Origin: Formivibrio citricus
GTDB taxonomy: Bacteria; Pseudomonadota; Gammaproteobacteria; Burkholderiales; Chitinibacteraceae
Direction: 5' to 3'
DNA length: 64,000 nt
Assembly (NCBI RefSeq): GCF_900115065.1
Contig: NZ_FOVE01000019.1
Coordinates: forward strand, 1-64,000
Under the pieces are notes generated by a model. The model had not been told where the DNA came from and ran no database searches. It worked only from the letters and a program-made list of their open reading frames with translations. Each line of letters begins with the position of its first letter. Within the stretch, counting starts at the first letter, position 1. Positions 53,467-62,768 of the stretch are shown piece after piece. The position numbers and the translations under genes were made by a program.

Positions 53467-53472
53467 TTTTTT

Positions 53473-54450
53473 CTACCCTGCCTTTCTTTTTCGGTATTGG
53501 GCGATCAGATCATCCAGGGTTTCTTCCAGCCGCCACTGATGTGTGAAGCCAGTCAGACGGACCAGTTTTTCCAGGGAGGGCTTGCGCCGAAGGATGTCGT
53601 CATACTGCTGCCCGTACGCTTCAACATAGCTTAAATGTTGTCTCTCAACATTCATTTTTGCGCGCGCACATACCAAGTCGGCAAGCGCACTGATGGAAAT
53701 TTCCCGGTCGTTGCCCACGTTGACGATTTCCCCGCTTGCTGCGGGGGTGTCGGCGAGCAAATCCAGCGCAACAACGGTATCTCGTACATCACAGAACGAG
53801 CGCGTCTGTGTGCCGCCGCCGTAAATGGTGATTGGTCCCCCGGACAGCGCTTGCTCGACAAACCGGGGAAGTACCATGCCATAGCGTCCGGTCTGGCGGG
53901 GGCCGACCGTGTTGAACAGACGCACCACACAGATGGGGATGTTGTATTGCCGGGCGTAAGACAAGCCCTGCGCTTCGTCTGCCAATTTGCTGAGGGCATA
54001 ATTCCAGCGGGATTTGCCGGCAGACTGCACATACAGCATGGCGTCTTCGCGCAGAAGTTCTGCCGGTGTCGGCCCGTAGACCTCGGATGAGGACGCAATG
54101 ACAATCTGTGGTTTCCATCTTCCGGCCGAAGCGAAACGCAAAAGACGCTCAGTGCCTGCGATGTTGGTGGCCAACACCCGAATGGGGTCTTCCAGCACCC
54201 GGAATACGCCTACGACGGCGGCCATGTGATAGATGCGGTCTGCCCATGTCGCGGCTTTTTCCAGTCCGGCCCAAGTCAGAATGTCAGCTTCATCAAAATG
54301 GAACCTGGGGTTGTCGAGAAACGGTTCGATATTTTCAAACCGGCCGGTGCTGAGATTGTCTACCACATGCACGGCATCGCCCTTGGCCAGGTGATGCTCA
54401 ACCAGATGTGAGCCGATAAAGCCGGCTCCGCCAGTCACCAGAATATGCAT
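53473..54450 (-). CDS. NAD-dependent nucleotide-sugar epimerase
   Basis: This 325-residue extended SDR enzyme starts MHILVTGGAGFIGSHLVEHHL (NAD site) and has the catalytic SSSEVYG Ser/Thr region and YALSK (YxxxK), with FNTVGPRQTGRYGMVLPRFV. It belongs to the UDP-glucuronate/UDP-N-acetyl-uronate epimerase group (TviC/WbpP-like) or a related decarboxylase branch. Next to the UDP-sugar dehydrogenase it would epimerise the dehydrogenase product. Confidence 0.83.
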   Translation of the reverse strand: MHILVTGGAGFIGSHLVEHHLAKGDAVHVVDNLSTGRFENIEPFLDNPRFHFDEADILTWAGLEKAATWADRIYHMAAVVGVFRVLEDPIRVLATNIAGTERLLRFASAGRWKPQIVIASSSEVYGPTPAELLREDAMLYVQSAGKSRWNYALSKLADEAQGLSYARQYNIPICVVRLFNTVGPRQTGRYGMVLPRFVEQALSGGPITIYGGGTQTRSFCDVRDTVVALDLLADTPAASGEIVNVGNDREISISALADLVCARAKMNVERQHLSYVEAYGQQYDDILRRKPSLEKLVRLTGFTHQWRLEETLDDLIAQYRKRKAG

Positions 54451-54467
54451 GATGCCCCTCCTCCGCC

Positions 54468-55751
54468 CTACAGGCGCCAGACCCGATAGCCCCAGGCTTG
54501 CAGGCTGGCCGCGTCATGGCTGCTCTTCACGTCCATGAAAACGCCGCCTGCAGCCAGCTTGGCCCGATAGTCTTCCAGGGGGCGTTGTAACAACGACCGG
54601 TGAGCGACTGCGGCAATCAGCCCTTGTGCCTGAGGCAGCGCATCCCATGCGGTCAATTCGATGCCGTATTCCGTCCGGGCTTCTTCGACATCAGCGACGG
54701 GATCGTGGACATGAACCTCAATGCCGTAGCTTTTCAATTCCTTGACGATATCTACCACGCGGGTATTTCGCAGGTCGGGACAGTTTTCCTTGAAGGTCAG
54801 CCCCAGCACGTTTACGACCGCCCCCTGGATTGGCAAGCCGGTCTGGATGATGTTTTTAACCGTCTGTTCGGCGACGAACTTGCCCATGTGGTCGTTGATG
54901 CGCCGCCCGGCCAGGATGACTTCGGGGAAGTACCCCAGCGTTTCTGCTTTGTAGGTCAGGTAATAGGGGTCGACACCGATGCAGTGTCCGCCGACCAGGC
55001 CAGGGCGGAAGGGCAGGAAATTCCACTTGGTACCGGCGGCTTCCAGAACCTCTGCGGTATCGATGCCGACTTGGTGGAAGATGATCGCCAGCTCGTTCAT
55101 CAACGCAATGTTCAGGTCGCGCTGTGTGTTTTCGATGACTTTGGCCGCTTCGGCTACTTTGATCGAAGAGGCGCGGTACACCCCTTTTGCAAGAATGGAT
55201 TCGTAGAGCGTGGCAATGCGGTCGAGGGTTTTCGCGTCGTCTCCGGACACGATCTTGGTGACTTCGGTCAGCGTGTGCAGCGTATCGCCCGGGTTGATGC
55301 GCTCCGGCGAATAGCCGACATGGAAATCGCGACGCCAGACCATCCCGGATGCGCGTTCCAGCTCGGGGATGCAGATTTCTTCCGTGGCGCCGGGGTAGAC
55401 GGTCGATTCGTAAATCACCACGGCCCCCTGTTTCATATACCGCCCCGCCTCTTGGCTGGCTGCGATCAACGGCCCGAAATCGGGCTGGTGGGCAATGTTG
55501 ACCGGGGTGGGAACGGCCACGATCAGGTAGTCGGCCTCCCGCAGCGGTTCGGGCGAACAGGTGAATTCCAGCTTCGTGGCTTGCTTCAGGTCGGAAGAGG
55601 GCAGGTTGCCGTGGGGGTCGATGCCTTCACGGTACTCGTTGACCAATTTTTTTGAGGTATCGAATCCGATAGTCGGGAAACGTTTACCAAATTCGACCGC
55701 CAGGGGGAGTCCAACGTATCCCAAGCCGATGACAGCAATTGTCTGATCCAT
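54468..55751 (-). CDS. UDP-N-acetylhexosamine / UDP-sugar 6-dehydrogenase (TviB-like)
   Basis: This 427-residue enzyme oxidises C6 of a UDP-sugar with two NAD. It begins MDQTIAVIGLGYVGLPLA, has ESTVYPGATEE, GYSPERINPGD and the active Cys in LVGGHCIGVDPYYL, and NCPDLRNTRVVDI. These blocks are of the TviB/WbpA/WbpO type (UDP-GlcNAc or UDP-GalNAc dehydrogenases) more than of UDP-glucose dehydrogenase. It is the first gene of a four-gene operon ending with the exporter. Confidence 0.87.
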   Translation of the reverse strand: MDQTIAVIGLGYVGLPLAVEFGKRFPTIGFDTSKKLVNEYREGIDPHGNLPSSDLKQATKLEFTCSPEPLREADYLIVAVPTPVNIAHQPDFGPLIAASQEAGRYMKQGAVVIYESTVYPGATEEICIPELERASGMVWRRDFHVGYSPERINPGDTLHTLTEVTKIVSGDDAKTLDRIATLYESILAKGVYRASSIKVAEAAKVIENTQRDLNIALMNELAIIFHQVGIDTAEVLEAAGTKWNFLPFRPGLVGGHCIGVDPYYLTYKAETLGYFPEVILAGRRINDHMGKFVAEQTVKNIIQTGLPIQGAVVNVLGLTFKENCPDLRNTRVVDIVKELKSYGIEVHVHDPVADVEEARTEYGIELTAWDALPQAQGLIAAVAHRSLLQRPLEDYRAKLAAGGVFMDVKSSHDAASLQAWGYRVWRL

Positions 55752-55879
55752 GTTGCGCCCCCTCTCCGCCGTGAAGGCGGGCCGATCGCGGGATTGATCT
55801 CGTATTGCGATTCATTTTCATTGTGGCAGCTTCCCCCCCGAGTGCAATGACAAGTGCATGCATGGCCTGTGCGCAGGCA

Positions 55880-55911
55880 ACAAAAAAGGGAGCAGAACGC
55901 TCCCTTTTTTA
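55880..55911. terminator. Bidirectional terminator after metK
   Basis: GGGAGC (55888-55893) pairs with GCTCCC (55899-55904) with A and T runs on the two sides. It closes the metK transcript on the minus strand and lies ahead of the exopolysaccharide operon. Confidence 0.85.
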
Positions 55912-55930
55912 TAGAGACGGCTTGCCTGGT

Positions 55931-57097
55931 TTACAAACCGGCATCGGCCCTCAGTTGTTCCACCTTGTCGGTGCGTTCCCAGCTGAAATCCGGTTCTTCG
56001 CGGCCGAAGTGGCCGTAAGCTGCAGTGCGCGAGTAGATCGGGCGCAACAGGTCGAGCTCCTGGATGATGCCCTTCGGGCGCAGGTCAAAGTTACGGCGGA
56101 TAAGTTCGACGATCTGGTCGTTGGTGAATTTGCTGGTGCCCCAGGTGTCGACCATGATCGATACCGGCTTGGCGACGCCGATCGCGTAGGCGACCTGCAC
56201 CTCGCACTGCTTGGCGATACCGGCCGCGACGATGTTCTTGGCCACGTAACGGCCGGCGTAGGCTGCGGAGCGGTCGACCTTGGACGGATCCTTGCCGGAG
56301 AACGCGCCGCCGCCGTGCGGGGCTGCGCCGCCGTAGGTGTCGACGATGATCTTGCGCCCGGTCAGACCGCAATCGCCCATTGGGCCGCCGATGACGAAAC
56401 GACCGGTCGGGTTGACGAGGAAGCGCGGATTCTTCATCCACTCTTTCGGCATCACCGGCTTGATGATCTCTTCGATCACGGCTTCGGAAAGCTGGGCGTG
56501 GCTGATGTCCGGATGATGCTGGGTCGAGAGCACAATGGTATCGACTTCCAGAATCTTGCCGGTTTCGGCGTCATAGCGCAGTGTGACCTGCGACTTGGCG
56601 TCTGGGCGCAGCCATGGCAGTCGGCCATCCTTGCGCAGTTCGGACTGGCGCTGCATCAGGCGGTGGGCATAGTAGATCGGAGCCGGCATCAGCTGCGGGG
56701 TTTCGTCGCAGGCGTAACCGAACATCAATCCCTGGTCGCCTGCGCCCATGTCCAGATCCAGCCCCTGGCCTTCATTCACGCCTTGGGCGATATCCGGCGA
56801 TTGCTTGTCGTAAGCCACCAGAACGGCGCAGGTTTTGTAATCGAACCCGATGTCGGAGCTGTCATAGCCGATGCGCTTGACGGTATCGCGCGCGATCTGG
56901 ATGTAGTCGATATTGGCTGTCGTGGTGATTTCGCCGGCCAGGACAACCAGCCCGGTATTGACCAGCGTTTCGGCTGCGACGCGGCCATGCTTGTCCTGAG
57001 CCAGAATGGCATCGAGAATGGCATCGGAGATCTGGTCCGCAACTTTGTCCGGATGGCCTTCGGAGACCGATTCGGAGGTAAAGAGAAAATCTTTCAT
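55931..57097 (-). CDS. metK: S-adenosylmethionine synthase
   Basis: This 388-residue enzyme makes SAM from methionine and ATP. It has [21 protein letters not shown] at its start (residues 5-25), [12 protein letters not shown] and [16 protein letters not shown], all invariant in MetK. Length is typical. Its leader carries an SAH-type riboswitch aptamer about 170 nt upstream. Together with ahcY and metF it covers most of the activated methyl cycle. Confidence 0.97.
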   Translation of the reverse strand: MKDFLFTSESVSEGHPDKVADQISDAILDAILAQDKHGRVAAETLVNTGLVVLAGEITTTANIDYIQIARDTVKRIGYDSSDIGFDYKTCAVLVAYDKQSPDIAQGVNEGQGLDLDMGAGDQGLMFGYACDETPQLMPAPIYYAHRLMQRQSELRKDGRLPWLRPDAKSQVTLRYDAETGKILEVDTIVLSTQHHPDISHAQLSEAVIEEIIKPVMPKEWMKNPRFLVNPTGRFVIGGPMGDCGLTGRKIIVDTYGGAAPHGGGAFSGKDPSKVDRSAAYAGRYVAKNIVAAGIAKQCEVQVAYAIGVAKPVSIMVDTWGTSKFTNDQIVELIRRNFDLRPKGIIQELDLLRPIYSRTAAYGHFGREEPDFSWERTDKVEQLRADAGL

Positions 57098-57266
57098 GGG
57101 TACGCTTCCTTGTTCCTTGTCTGGCGCAGAATTGGGCTGCGCGGTATTTACGCTCGTTCATCTCTGCCGGCAACTGCGCGGCGAGAGAGTCTGACAGGGG
57201 GAGGTGACGAAATGGTGGCACGCATCACGCCCTGCTTTCTTTGTTCAAAGCAAAAGAAATCAAAGA

Positions 57267-57330
57267 CGTGAGCGCCGTTATTGGATGAAGCCAAGCCTGG
57301 CGGGAAGTCCCGTCGCAGCGCCCCTTGGCT
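57267..57330 (-). promoter_or_regulatory. SAH-type riboswitch aptamer upstream of metK
   Basis: The minus-strand RNA reads AGCCAAGGGGCGCUGCGA ... GCCAGGCUUGGCUUCAU ... AAUAACGGCGCUCACG. It aligns with the ahcY riboswitch: CCAAG/CUUGG replaces CCGAG/CUCGG (a compensatory G-C to A-U change), GGGCGC pairs with GCGCUC using G-U, and the strings GCGCUGC and AAUAACGGCGCUCAC are identical. UCACG at its 3' end could also pair with CGUGA (57229-57225), a possible expression platform. The class is firm by sequence; the ligand (SAH, SAM or both) is inferred. Confidence 0.85.
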
Positions 57331-57450
57331 GGCGGCGATTATACCCCGCTTTTTTTGCGACATACAGACTGGAGCAACCGGTCAAATCCCGTTTGTCGGT
57401 CGGAGGCGCTTCTGATGTACATCGCCCGGCGATGCATATGCCCCGTCAAT

Positions 57451-57478
57451 TTGCGGCATTTTCGGGCTGGGTTATGAT
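57451..57478 (+). promoter_or_regulatory. Likely sigma-70 promoter of yihY
   Basis: TTGCGG (57451-57456) and TATGAT (57473-57478) are separated by 16 nt, and lie about 30 nt before the start codon of the YihY gene. Confidence 0.6.
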
Positions 57479-57506
57479 AGGGGCCGCCCGTTTACCGGAA
57501 AGCCTC

Positions 57507-58766
57507 ATGCCGTTTCGCCTGCCCTCAATTCAGTCCTGTCGACGCACAGCCGGTTTTGGCCGCTTTGTCTGGGGGCGACTCATCGCCGATCGTTGCCTGC
57601 AGACCGCAGGCAGCCTGACTTACACTTCGCTGCTGGCGATCGTTCCGTTGTTCACCATCGCCTTGACCCTGTTTTCCGCTTTTCCGATGTTTGGCAACTA
57701 TAGCGTCAAGTTCAGGTCTTTCGTGATTGCCAATCTGGTGCCCGATGCTTCGGGGAAAGTCATCGGCATCTACATGCGGCAGTTTTCGGAGAATGCCGAG
57801 AATCTGACTGCCATGGGCATGGTCGGCTTGGCGGCCACTGCTTTTCTGATGATGTTCACCATCGAAAAAACCCTGAACCAGATTTGGGGGGTGCCGCGTA
57901 CCCGCAACCCGCTTGCCCGTACCATGATGTACTGGGCGGCGCTTACGCTGGGGCCCCTGCTGATCGGATTAAGTTTTTCCCTCACGTCCATGCTGCCCCG
58001 CGGATTTGCCGCGCAGCTTTCCGGCATGGGAGTGCCACTGCTGAACATGGGGCCGTGGCTGCTGGTTTTCCTGATGCTGTTCATGTTGTTTGTCGCGGTT
58101 CCCAACTGTTACGTTCCCCGTAACCACGCACTTATTGCCGCCCTGGTCACGGCTACGCTTCTCAGCCTGATGAAGTCGCTGTTTGGTCTGTACATCAAGA
58201 ATTTCGGTACTTTCAAACTGGTTTACGGCACTTTTTCAAGCTTGCCCATTTTCCTGATCTGGTTATATGTCAGTTGGGTAATTGTCCTGGCGGGCGCAGT
58301 TCTCTCCGCGTGCCTGTCCTACTGGCATAACGATGCTTGGCGCTGGCCGCGTGGCCACAATACCCGCTTCGAGCAGGCCATGCTGCTGCTGCTCGCCCTG
58401 TCCAGGGCCCATCATGACGGAGAGGTGCTTCACATCAATACCCTGCGCCGGCGCGCCGGGATCGGCATCGATGTCGCCAATCAGTTGCTGGAATGCATGG
58501 CGCAGAAGAAGTGGGTGGAAGCCAGCCGGGACGGAAACTGGCTTTTGGCCGTGGATCTGGGGCAGATTCGCCTCATCGAAGTCTTCGAGCAGGTGGTGAC
58601 CCCGCTGCAAACCGGCAAGGAGCAAGCGCTGGCACCCCTCATGCTTCAAATGCGTGAGCCGCTGGAATTGACCATGGCGGAGTATGCGCGACAGGTTTCG
58701 CTGCTGCGCTCTCCGGAGCGCGGCGAGCCCCCCACAGCAGAGCCCGCCTCGCCTGAAAGCGCCTGA
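57507..58766 (+). CDS. YihY family inner-membrane protein
   Basis: This 419-residue protein has six predicted membrane helices (about 30-270) of the YihY/BrkB (UPF0761) family, with QTAGSLTYTSLLAIVPLFTI and YGTFSSLPIFLIWLYVSW as conserved blocks. A ~150-residue cytoplasmic C-terminal part resembles a winged helix (INTLRRRAGIGIDVANQLLE). The start at 57507 has GGAAAG upstream. An upstream in-frame reading runs into the metK leader and is rejected. Function of the family is not established; it was once mislabelled ribonuclease BN. Its 3' end nearly meets the convergent HD-GYP gene. Confidence 0.88.
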   Translation: MPFRLPSIQSCRRTAGFGRFVWGRLIADRCLQTAGSLTYTSLLAIVPLFTIALTLFSAFPMFGNYSVKFRSFVIANLVPDASGKVIGIYMRQFSENAENLTAMGMVGLAATAFLMMFTIEKTLNQIWGVPRTRNPLARTMMYWAALTLGPLLIGLSFSLTSMLPRGFAAQLSGMGVPLLNMGPWLLVFLMLFMLFVAVPNCYVPRNHALIAALVTATLLSLMKSLFGLYIKNFGTFKLVYGTFSSLPIFLIWLYVSWVIVLAGAVLSACLSYWHNDAWRWPRGHNTRFEQAMLLLLALSRAHHDGEVLHINTLRRRAGIGIDVANQLLECMAQKKWVEASRDGNWLLAVDLGQIRLIEVFEQVVTPLQTGKEQALAPLMLQMREPLELTMAEYARQVSLLRSPERGEPPTAEPASPESA

Positions 58767-58769
58767 TTT

Positions 58770-60359
58770 TTAACCGGTCGTCGAGGTGTCGCCGTCCGGG
58801 AAACGGCTGCGGATCTCGTCGATCTTCGGCAAGGCACGGAAAAAGGCATCCACCACCTTGGGGTCAAAGTGGTGGCCGCGCCCGGCCCTGATGGTTTGCA
58901 GAACTTCTTCTTGCGGCCAGGCGTCCTTGTAACACCTTGATTGCGAGAGTGCATCGTAGACGTCTGCCAATGCCACGATTCGCGCCGCCAGCGAGATGGA
59001 CTCGCCCGACAGCCCTTGCGGATAGCCACTGCCATCCCATTTTTCATGGTGTTCCTTGGCGATGGTCGCGGCCAGCTTGAGAATGCGCGGGCGGGATTCC
59101 TTGAAGATTTCGTAGCCGATTTCCGCGTGCTCCGTAATGATGTTGCGCTCGTCGGGGGTCAGCGGCCCCGGCTTGTTGAGAACGGCATCCGGTATGGCCA
59201 CTTTGCCAGCATCATGCAGGGGGCTGGCTGCACGAATGATTTCCGCATCTTCGTCTTCCAGTCCCATTTCCTTGGCCAGTAGCCAGCAATACTCAGCCAT
59301 GCGCCGAATGTGGTTGCCTGCGCTTGCCGAACGATGTTCGACGACTTCAGACAGGTTGTAGATGACTGTTCGCTGCGTGTCTTCCACCTCTTGCGACAGC
59401 ATGAGGTTTTCGTATGCGATGGCTACGTTGCGGCAATAGAGTTCGACCAGACCCTCGTCCGGCTTGGATAGCGCCACCGGGCCATCAATGATCAGCAGGT
59501 TGGCCGGTCCATGCGGGGAGCGGAAAAAGCCTACAAAGTGGTCCTGGGCGTAGATGCTGCGTCCTTCGCGAACCGCTTGTTCGATGGACGGGCGAAAGTG
59601 CTCCAGCTCGCCATTGTCCAGCGCGCTGCCGCACAGGCGCTGGTAATTGCCGGTGGCATACATGACCTTGATGTCGCCATCCTGCCCGGCCAGTGCTGCC
59701 AGGCCGCCTTGCACGACCACGTAAAGCGCTTCCTGTTCGAAAAAAAGCAGGGATTGCAGTTGTTCCAATACCCCTTGGGCAAACTGGCGTAGCGACTGCT
59801 GGCGGAAAATTGCGCGCGAAGCCTCAATGACCTTCAACAGCCCGCGCCGGTTCGCATCCAGCATCTGCCGCTGGTGGTCGATGGTTACGATGTCGTTGTA
59901 GGAGCGCAGCGAACCCAATACGGCGGTATACAGCTTGTCACGGGTGAGCTCGATCTTCGATTTGTAGTCGTTGATGTCGTAGGTTTCGATTACCTGCCGT
60001 TCGGGGGCGACGCCCGGTTGCCCGGTGCGCAGGATGATGCGCACAGTGTGGTTTTCCAGTTCGTCGCGAATCACGCGAGCCACTTTTAACCCGGCATTTT
60101 CCGATTCCATGACGACATCCAGCAGGATCAGCGCAATGTCGGAACGGCTCTTGAGCAGACTGATCGCCTCGGCGCCGGTATAGCAGCTGATGATATTGAG
60201 GGGGCGCCCCAGAAAATCGATATTGGACAGCGCCAGTCGGGTGACATGATGGACATCCGGCTCGTCGTCCACTACCAGCACGTTCCATGGCGGACACTCT
60301 GCCGCATTGGTATCTGTGCCGGTGTCATCTTCAAGCCAGTTTTCCCCTTCCGTGCTCAT
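58770..60359 (-). CDS. Response regulator with DUF3369 and HD-GYP domain
   Basis: This 529-residue protein has a receiver domain (about 27-150, VLVVDDEPD, phosphoacceptor in LILLDVVME), a DUF3369 region (about 170-330) and an HD-GYP c-di-GMP phosphodiesterase domain (about 335-520). The HD-GYP motifs are intact: SPLHDAGKVAIPD, HHEKWDGSGYPQGL. It should lower c-di-GMP when phosphorylated. The start at 60359 has AAGGAAG upstream; a longer frame to 60491 lacks similarity. No cognate kinase is adjacent, so it is an orphan. Confidence 0.92.
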   Translation of the reverse strand: MSTEGENWLEDDTGTDTNAAECPPWNVLVVDDEPDVHHVTRLALSNIDFLGRPLNIISCYTGAEAISLLKSRSDIALILLDVVMESENAGLKVARVIRDELENHTVRIILRTGQPGVAPERQVIETYDINDYKSKIELTRDKLYTAVLGSLRSYNDIVTIDHQRQMLDANRRGLLKVIEASRAIFRQQSLRQFAQGVLEQLQSLLFFEQEALYVVVQGGLAALAGQDGDIKVMYATGNYQRLCGSALDNGELEHFRPSIEQAVREGRSIYAQDHFVGFFRSPHGPANLLIIDGPVALSKPDEGLVELYCRNVAIAYENLMLSQEVEDTQRTVIYNLSEVVEHRSASAGNHIRRMAEYCWLLAKEMGLEDEDAEIIRAASPLHDAGKVAIPDAVLNKPGPLTPDERNIITEHAEIGYEIFKESRPRILKLAATIAKEHHEKWDGSGYPQGLSGESISLAARIVALADVYDALSQSRCYKDAWPQEEVLQTIRAGRGHHFDPKVVDAFFRALPKIDEIRSRFPDGDTSTTG

Positions 60360-60585
60360 CGCGCTTCCTTTTTTCGCAATCCGGTTTTGTTGCCAATGTA
60401 CTCCGATACGACCAAGTGTAAGTGCAATATTCACGAGTGACAAACTCCGTGCGCCAATCCGGTTTTTTGCCCATTTTTTGCGCAAGAACATCCTGCGCTC
60501 AAAGCGTTCGCCCGTCCTGCAACAAGTCCCTGTTGATAATTTCTGGGGATAATATGAGGGTGTTTTGGGGGCGTTCAGTCAGTAT
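60360..60585. other. Divergent intergenic region, upstream part
   Basis: This gap lies between the divergent HD-GYP and nrdD genes. I see no gene or structured element in this part; the regulatory sites are in 60586-60649. Confidence 0.4.
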
Positions 60586-60599
60586 TTGACAACCATCAA
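60586..60599 (+). promoter_or_regulatory. FNR/ANR-type site upstream of nrdD
   Basis: TTGACAACCATCAA differs from the FNR consensus TTGAT-N4-ATCAA at one base. It lies upstream of an anaerobic reductase operon, fitting activation without oxygen. Confidence 0.7.
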
Positions 60600-60601
60600 G
60601 C

Positions 60602-60649
60602 GCACTCTATTTTGTGTCTCGTCATGGGCGAAGGCACAAGATATAGTGC
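60602..60649 (+). promoter_or_regulatory. Pair of NrdR boxes upstream of nrdD
   Basis: GCACTCTATTTTGTGT (60602-60617) and GCACAAGATATAGTGC (60634-60649) both resemble the NrdR box (ACACWATATATWGTGT). They are 32 bp apart start to start, close to the about 31 bp (three turns) typical for paired NrdR boxes, just downstream of the FNR site. NrdR would repress in the presence of (d)ATP. Confidence 0.75.
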
Positions 60650-60690
60650 CGATCTAGTAAATTTCAGATTTCAACGGTCGAGGAGAAGCA

Positions 60691-62691
60691 ATGAACGGAC
60701 ACCCGCAGTATGTACTCAAGCGCGACGGCCGCGTTGTTCCATTTGACATCAAGAAGATCGCGTCAGCGCTTGCCCAAGCGGGTGCGGTGACAGGCGAGTT
60801 TGATGCCACCAAGGCCGATCGCCTGGCGCTTCTGGTCGTTGAACAATTGCCGCGGGACATTACCCCCGCCATCGAAACCATCCAGGACGTCGTCGAAGAA
60901 ACACTGCTGGGCCTGCATCACATCAAGACCGCCCGCGCCTACATCGCCTACCGCAGTCAACACACGCGCCTGCGCAACGACGTACGCACCGTGGTCGATG
61001 TCGAATCGAGCATCAACGAATACCTCGACCAATCCGACTGGCGCGTGAACGCCAACGCCAACCAGGGCTGGAGCCTGGGCGGCATGATTCTGAACACGTC
61101 GGGCAAGGTGATCGCCAACTACTGGCTGAACCACGTCTACCCGCCCGAAGTCGGCAACGCCCACCGCTGCGGCGCCGTACATATCCACGATCTCGACATG
61201 CTGTCCGGCTACTGCGCCGGCTGGTCGCTGCGCCGCCTGCTGCATGAAGGCTTCAACGGCGTGCCGGGCAAGGTCGAAGCCAAGGCGCCGAAGCACTTCT
61301 CCGCCGCCATCGGCCAGATCGTCAACTTCCTCGGTACCCTGCAGAACGAATGGGCCGGTGCGCAGGCGTTCAGCTCGTTCGATACCTACATGGCGCCGTT
61401 CGTCCGCACGGATAACCTGCAATACCATCAGGTGAAGCAGTTCATTCAGGAACTGATCTACAACCTGAATGTGCCGAGCCGCTGGGGTACCCAGACGCCG
61501 TTCACCAACCTGACTTTCGACTGGGTCTGCCCGGAAGACCTGCGCGAACAGATTCCGTATGTCGGGGGCAAGGAAATGCCGTTCACCTACGGCGACCTGC
61601 AGGCCGAAATGGACATGATCAACAAGGCCTACATCGAAGTGATGATGGAAGGCGATGCCAAGGGCCGCGTGTTCACGTTCCCGATCCCGACCTACAACAT
61701 CACCAACGATTTCCCGTGGGATCACCCGAACACCGATTTGCTGTTCGAAATGACCGCGAAATACGGCCTGCCGTACTTCCAGAACTTCCTGAATTCCGAT
61801 CTGGAACCGCAGATGGTGCGCTCGATGTGCTGCCGCCTGCAGCTTGACCTGCGCGAATTGCTGAAGCGCGGCAACGGCCTGTTCGGTTCAGCCGAACAAA
61901 CCGGGTCGCTGGGCGTGGTTACGATCAACTGCGCCCGGATTGGCTTTGAATTCAAGGGCAATGAAGCCGGCGTCTATGCCCGCATCGACGAATTGCTCGA
62001 TCTGGCGAAGCAATCGCTGGAAATCAAGCGCAAGATCGTCGAGCGCCTGATCCAGTCCGGTCTGTATCCGTATACCAAGCGTTATCTGGGGACGCTGCGC
62101 AATCACTTCTCCACGATCGGCATCAACGGCGTGAACGAGATGATCCGCAATTTCACGGACGATGCACATGACATCACCACGCCGGAAGGTCACGCGTTTG
62201 CCGTGAAGCTGCTCGACCACATTCGTGCCAAGATGACCGAATTCCAGGAAGAAACCGGCCATCTGTACAACCTGGAAGCGACCCCGGCCGAGGGCACCAC
62301 TTACCGCTTCGCCAAGGAAGACAAGAAGCGCTATCCGACCATCCTGCAAGCCGGGACTGAAGAGGCTCCGTACTACACCAACTCGTCGCAACTGCCGGTC
62401 GGCTTTAGTGACGATCCGTTTGAAGTACTGGCCAAGCAGGAAGAATTGCAGCGCAAATACACCGGCGGCACCGTGCAGCATTTGTACATGAACGAGGCCG
62501 TATCGAGCGCCGCAGCCTGCAAGCAATTGGTCAAGCGCTCGCTGGAGAAATTCCGCCTGCCGTACATCACGGTTTCGCCGACGTTCTCGATCTGCCCGAA
62601 GCACGGCTACATCTCCGGACATCACGAGTTCTGTCCGAAGTGCGACGAAGAACTGATCGCCAAGAAGAATCCGGCATCTTGCTGCAACTAA
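60691..62691 (+). CDS. nrdD: Anaerobic ribonucleoside-triphosphate reductase, catalytic subunit without glycyl-radical domain
   Basis: This 666-residue class III reductase makes dNTPs without oxygen. It begins with an ATP cone (about 5-95, YVLKRDGRVVPFDIKKI) and has the ten-stranded barrel typical of NrdD. The C-terminus has zinc ligands (ICPKHGYI, FCPKCDEE at about 635-651) and ends KKNPASCCN. The normal C-terminal glycyl-radical segment (GY...RP..FN.GK..E...R) is missing from this chain. That segment is encoded by the separate 62-residue gene 77 nt downstream, so the enzyme is split. Confidence 0.93.
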   Translation: MNGHPQYVLKRDGRVVPFDIKKIASALAQAGAVTGEFDATKADRLALLVVEQLPRDITPAIETIQDVVEETLLGLHHIKTARAYIAYRSQHTRLRNDVRTVVDVESSINEYLDQSDWRVNANANQGWSLGGMILNTSGKVIANYWLNHVYPPEVGNAHRCGAVHIHDLDMLSGYCAGWSLRRLLHEGFNGVPGKVEAKAPKHFSAAIGQIVNFLGTLQNEWAGAQAFSSFDTYMAPFVRTDNLQYHQVKQFIQELIYNLNVPSRWGTQTPFTNLTFDWVCPEDLREQIPYVGGKEMPFTYGDLQAEMDMINKAYIEVMMEGDAKGRVFTFPIPTYNITNDFPWDHPNTDLLFEMTAKYGLPYFQNFLNSDLEPQMVRSMCCRLQLDLRELLKRGNGLFGSAEQTGSLGVVTINCARIGFEFKGNEAGVYARIDELLDLAKQSLEIKRKIVERLIQSGLYPYTKRYLGTLRNHFSTIGINGVNEMIRNFTDDAHDITTPEGHAFAVKLLDHIRAKMTEFQEETGHLYNLEATPAEGTTYRFAKEDKKRYPTILQAGTEEAPYYTNSSQLPVGFSDDPFEVLAKQEELQRKYTGGTVQHLYMNEAVSSAAACKQLVKRSLEKFRLPYITVSPTFSICPKHGYISGHHEFCPKCDEELIAKKNPASCCN

Positions 62692-62768
62692 TACCAACGC
62701 AACAAATCGGGCGGAGGGGAACTTCCGCTCACGACTGGAATACCAATCAATCGACAGGAGAAATTGAA

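Noticed and set aside
57267-57330. SAM-I, SAM-II or Rhodobacterales SAM/SAH riboswitch
   Set aside because: The conserved strings match the SAH class instead (GCGCUGC, AACGGCGCUCAC).
57204-57506. N-terminal extension of the YihY protein
   Set aside because: It runs through the metK riboswitch region and lacks family similarity; a promoter and binding site fit the start at 57507.
62640-62768. Upstream in-frame extension of the glycyl-radical peptide into the nrdD 3' end
   Set aside because: The extension is the nrdD sequence in another frame with no family similarity, and AGGAG points to the start at 62769.
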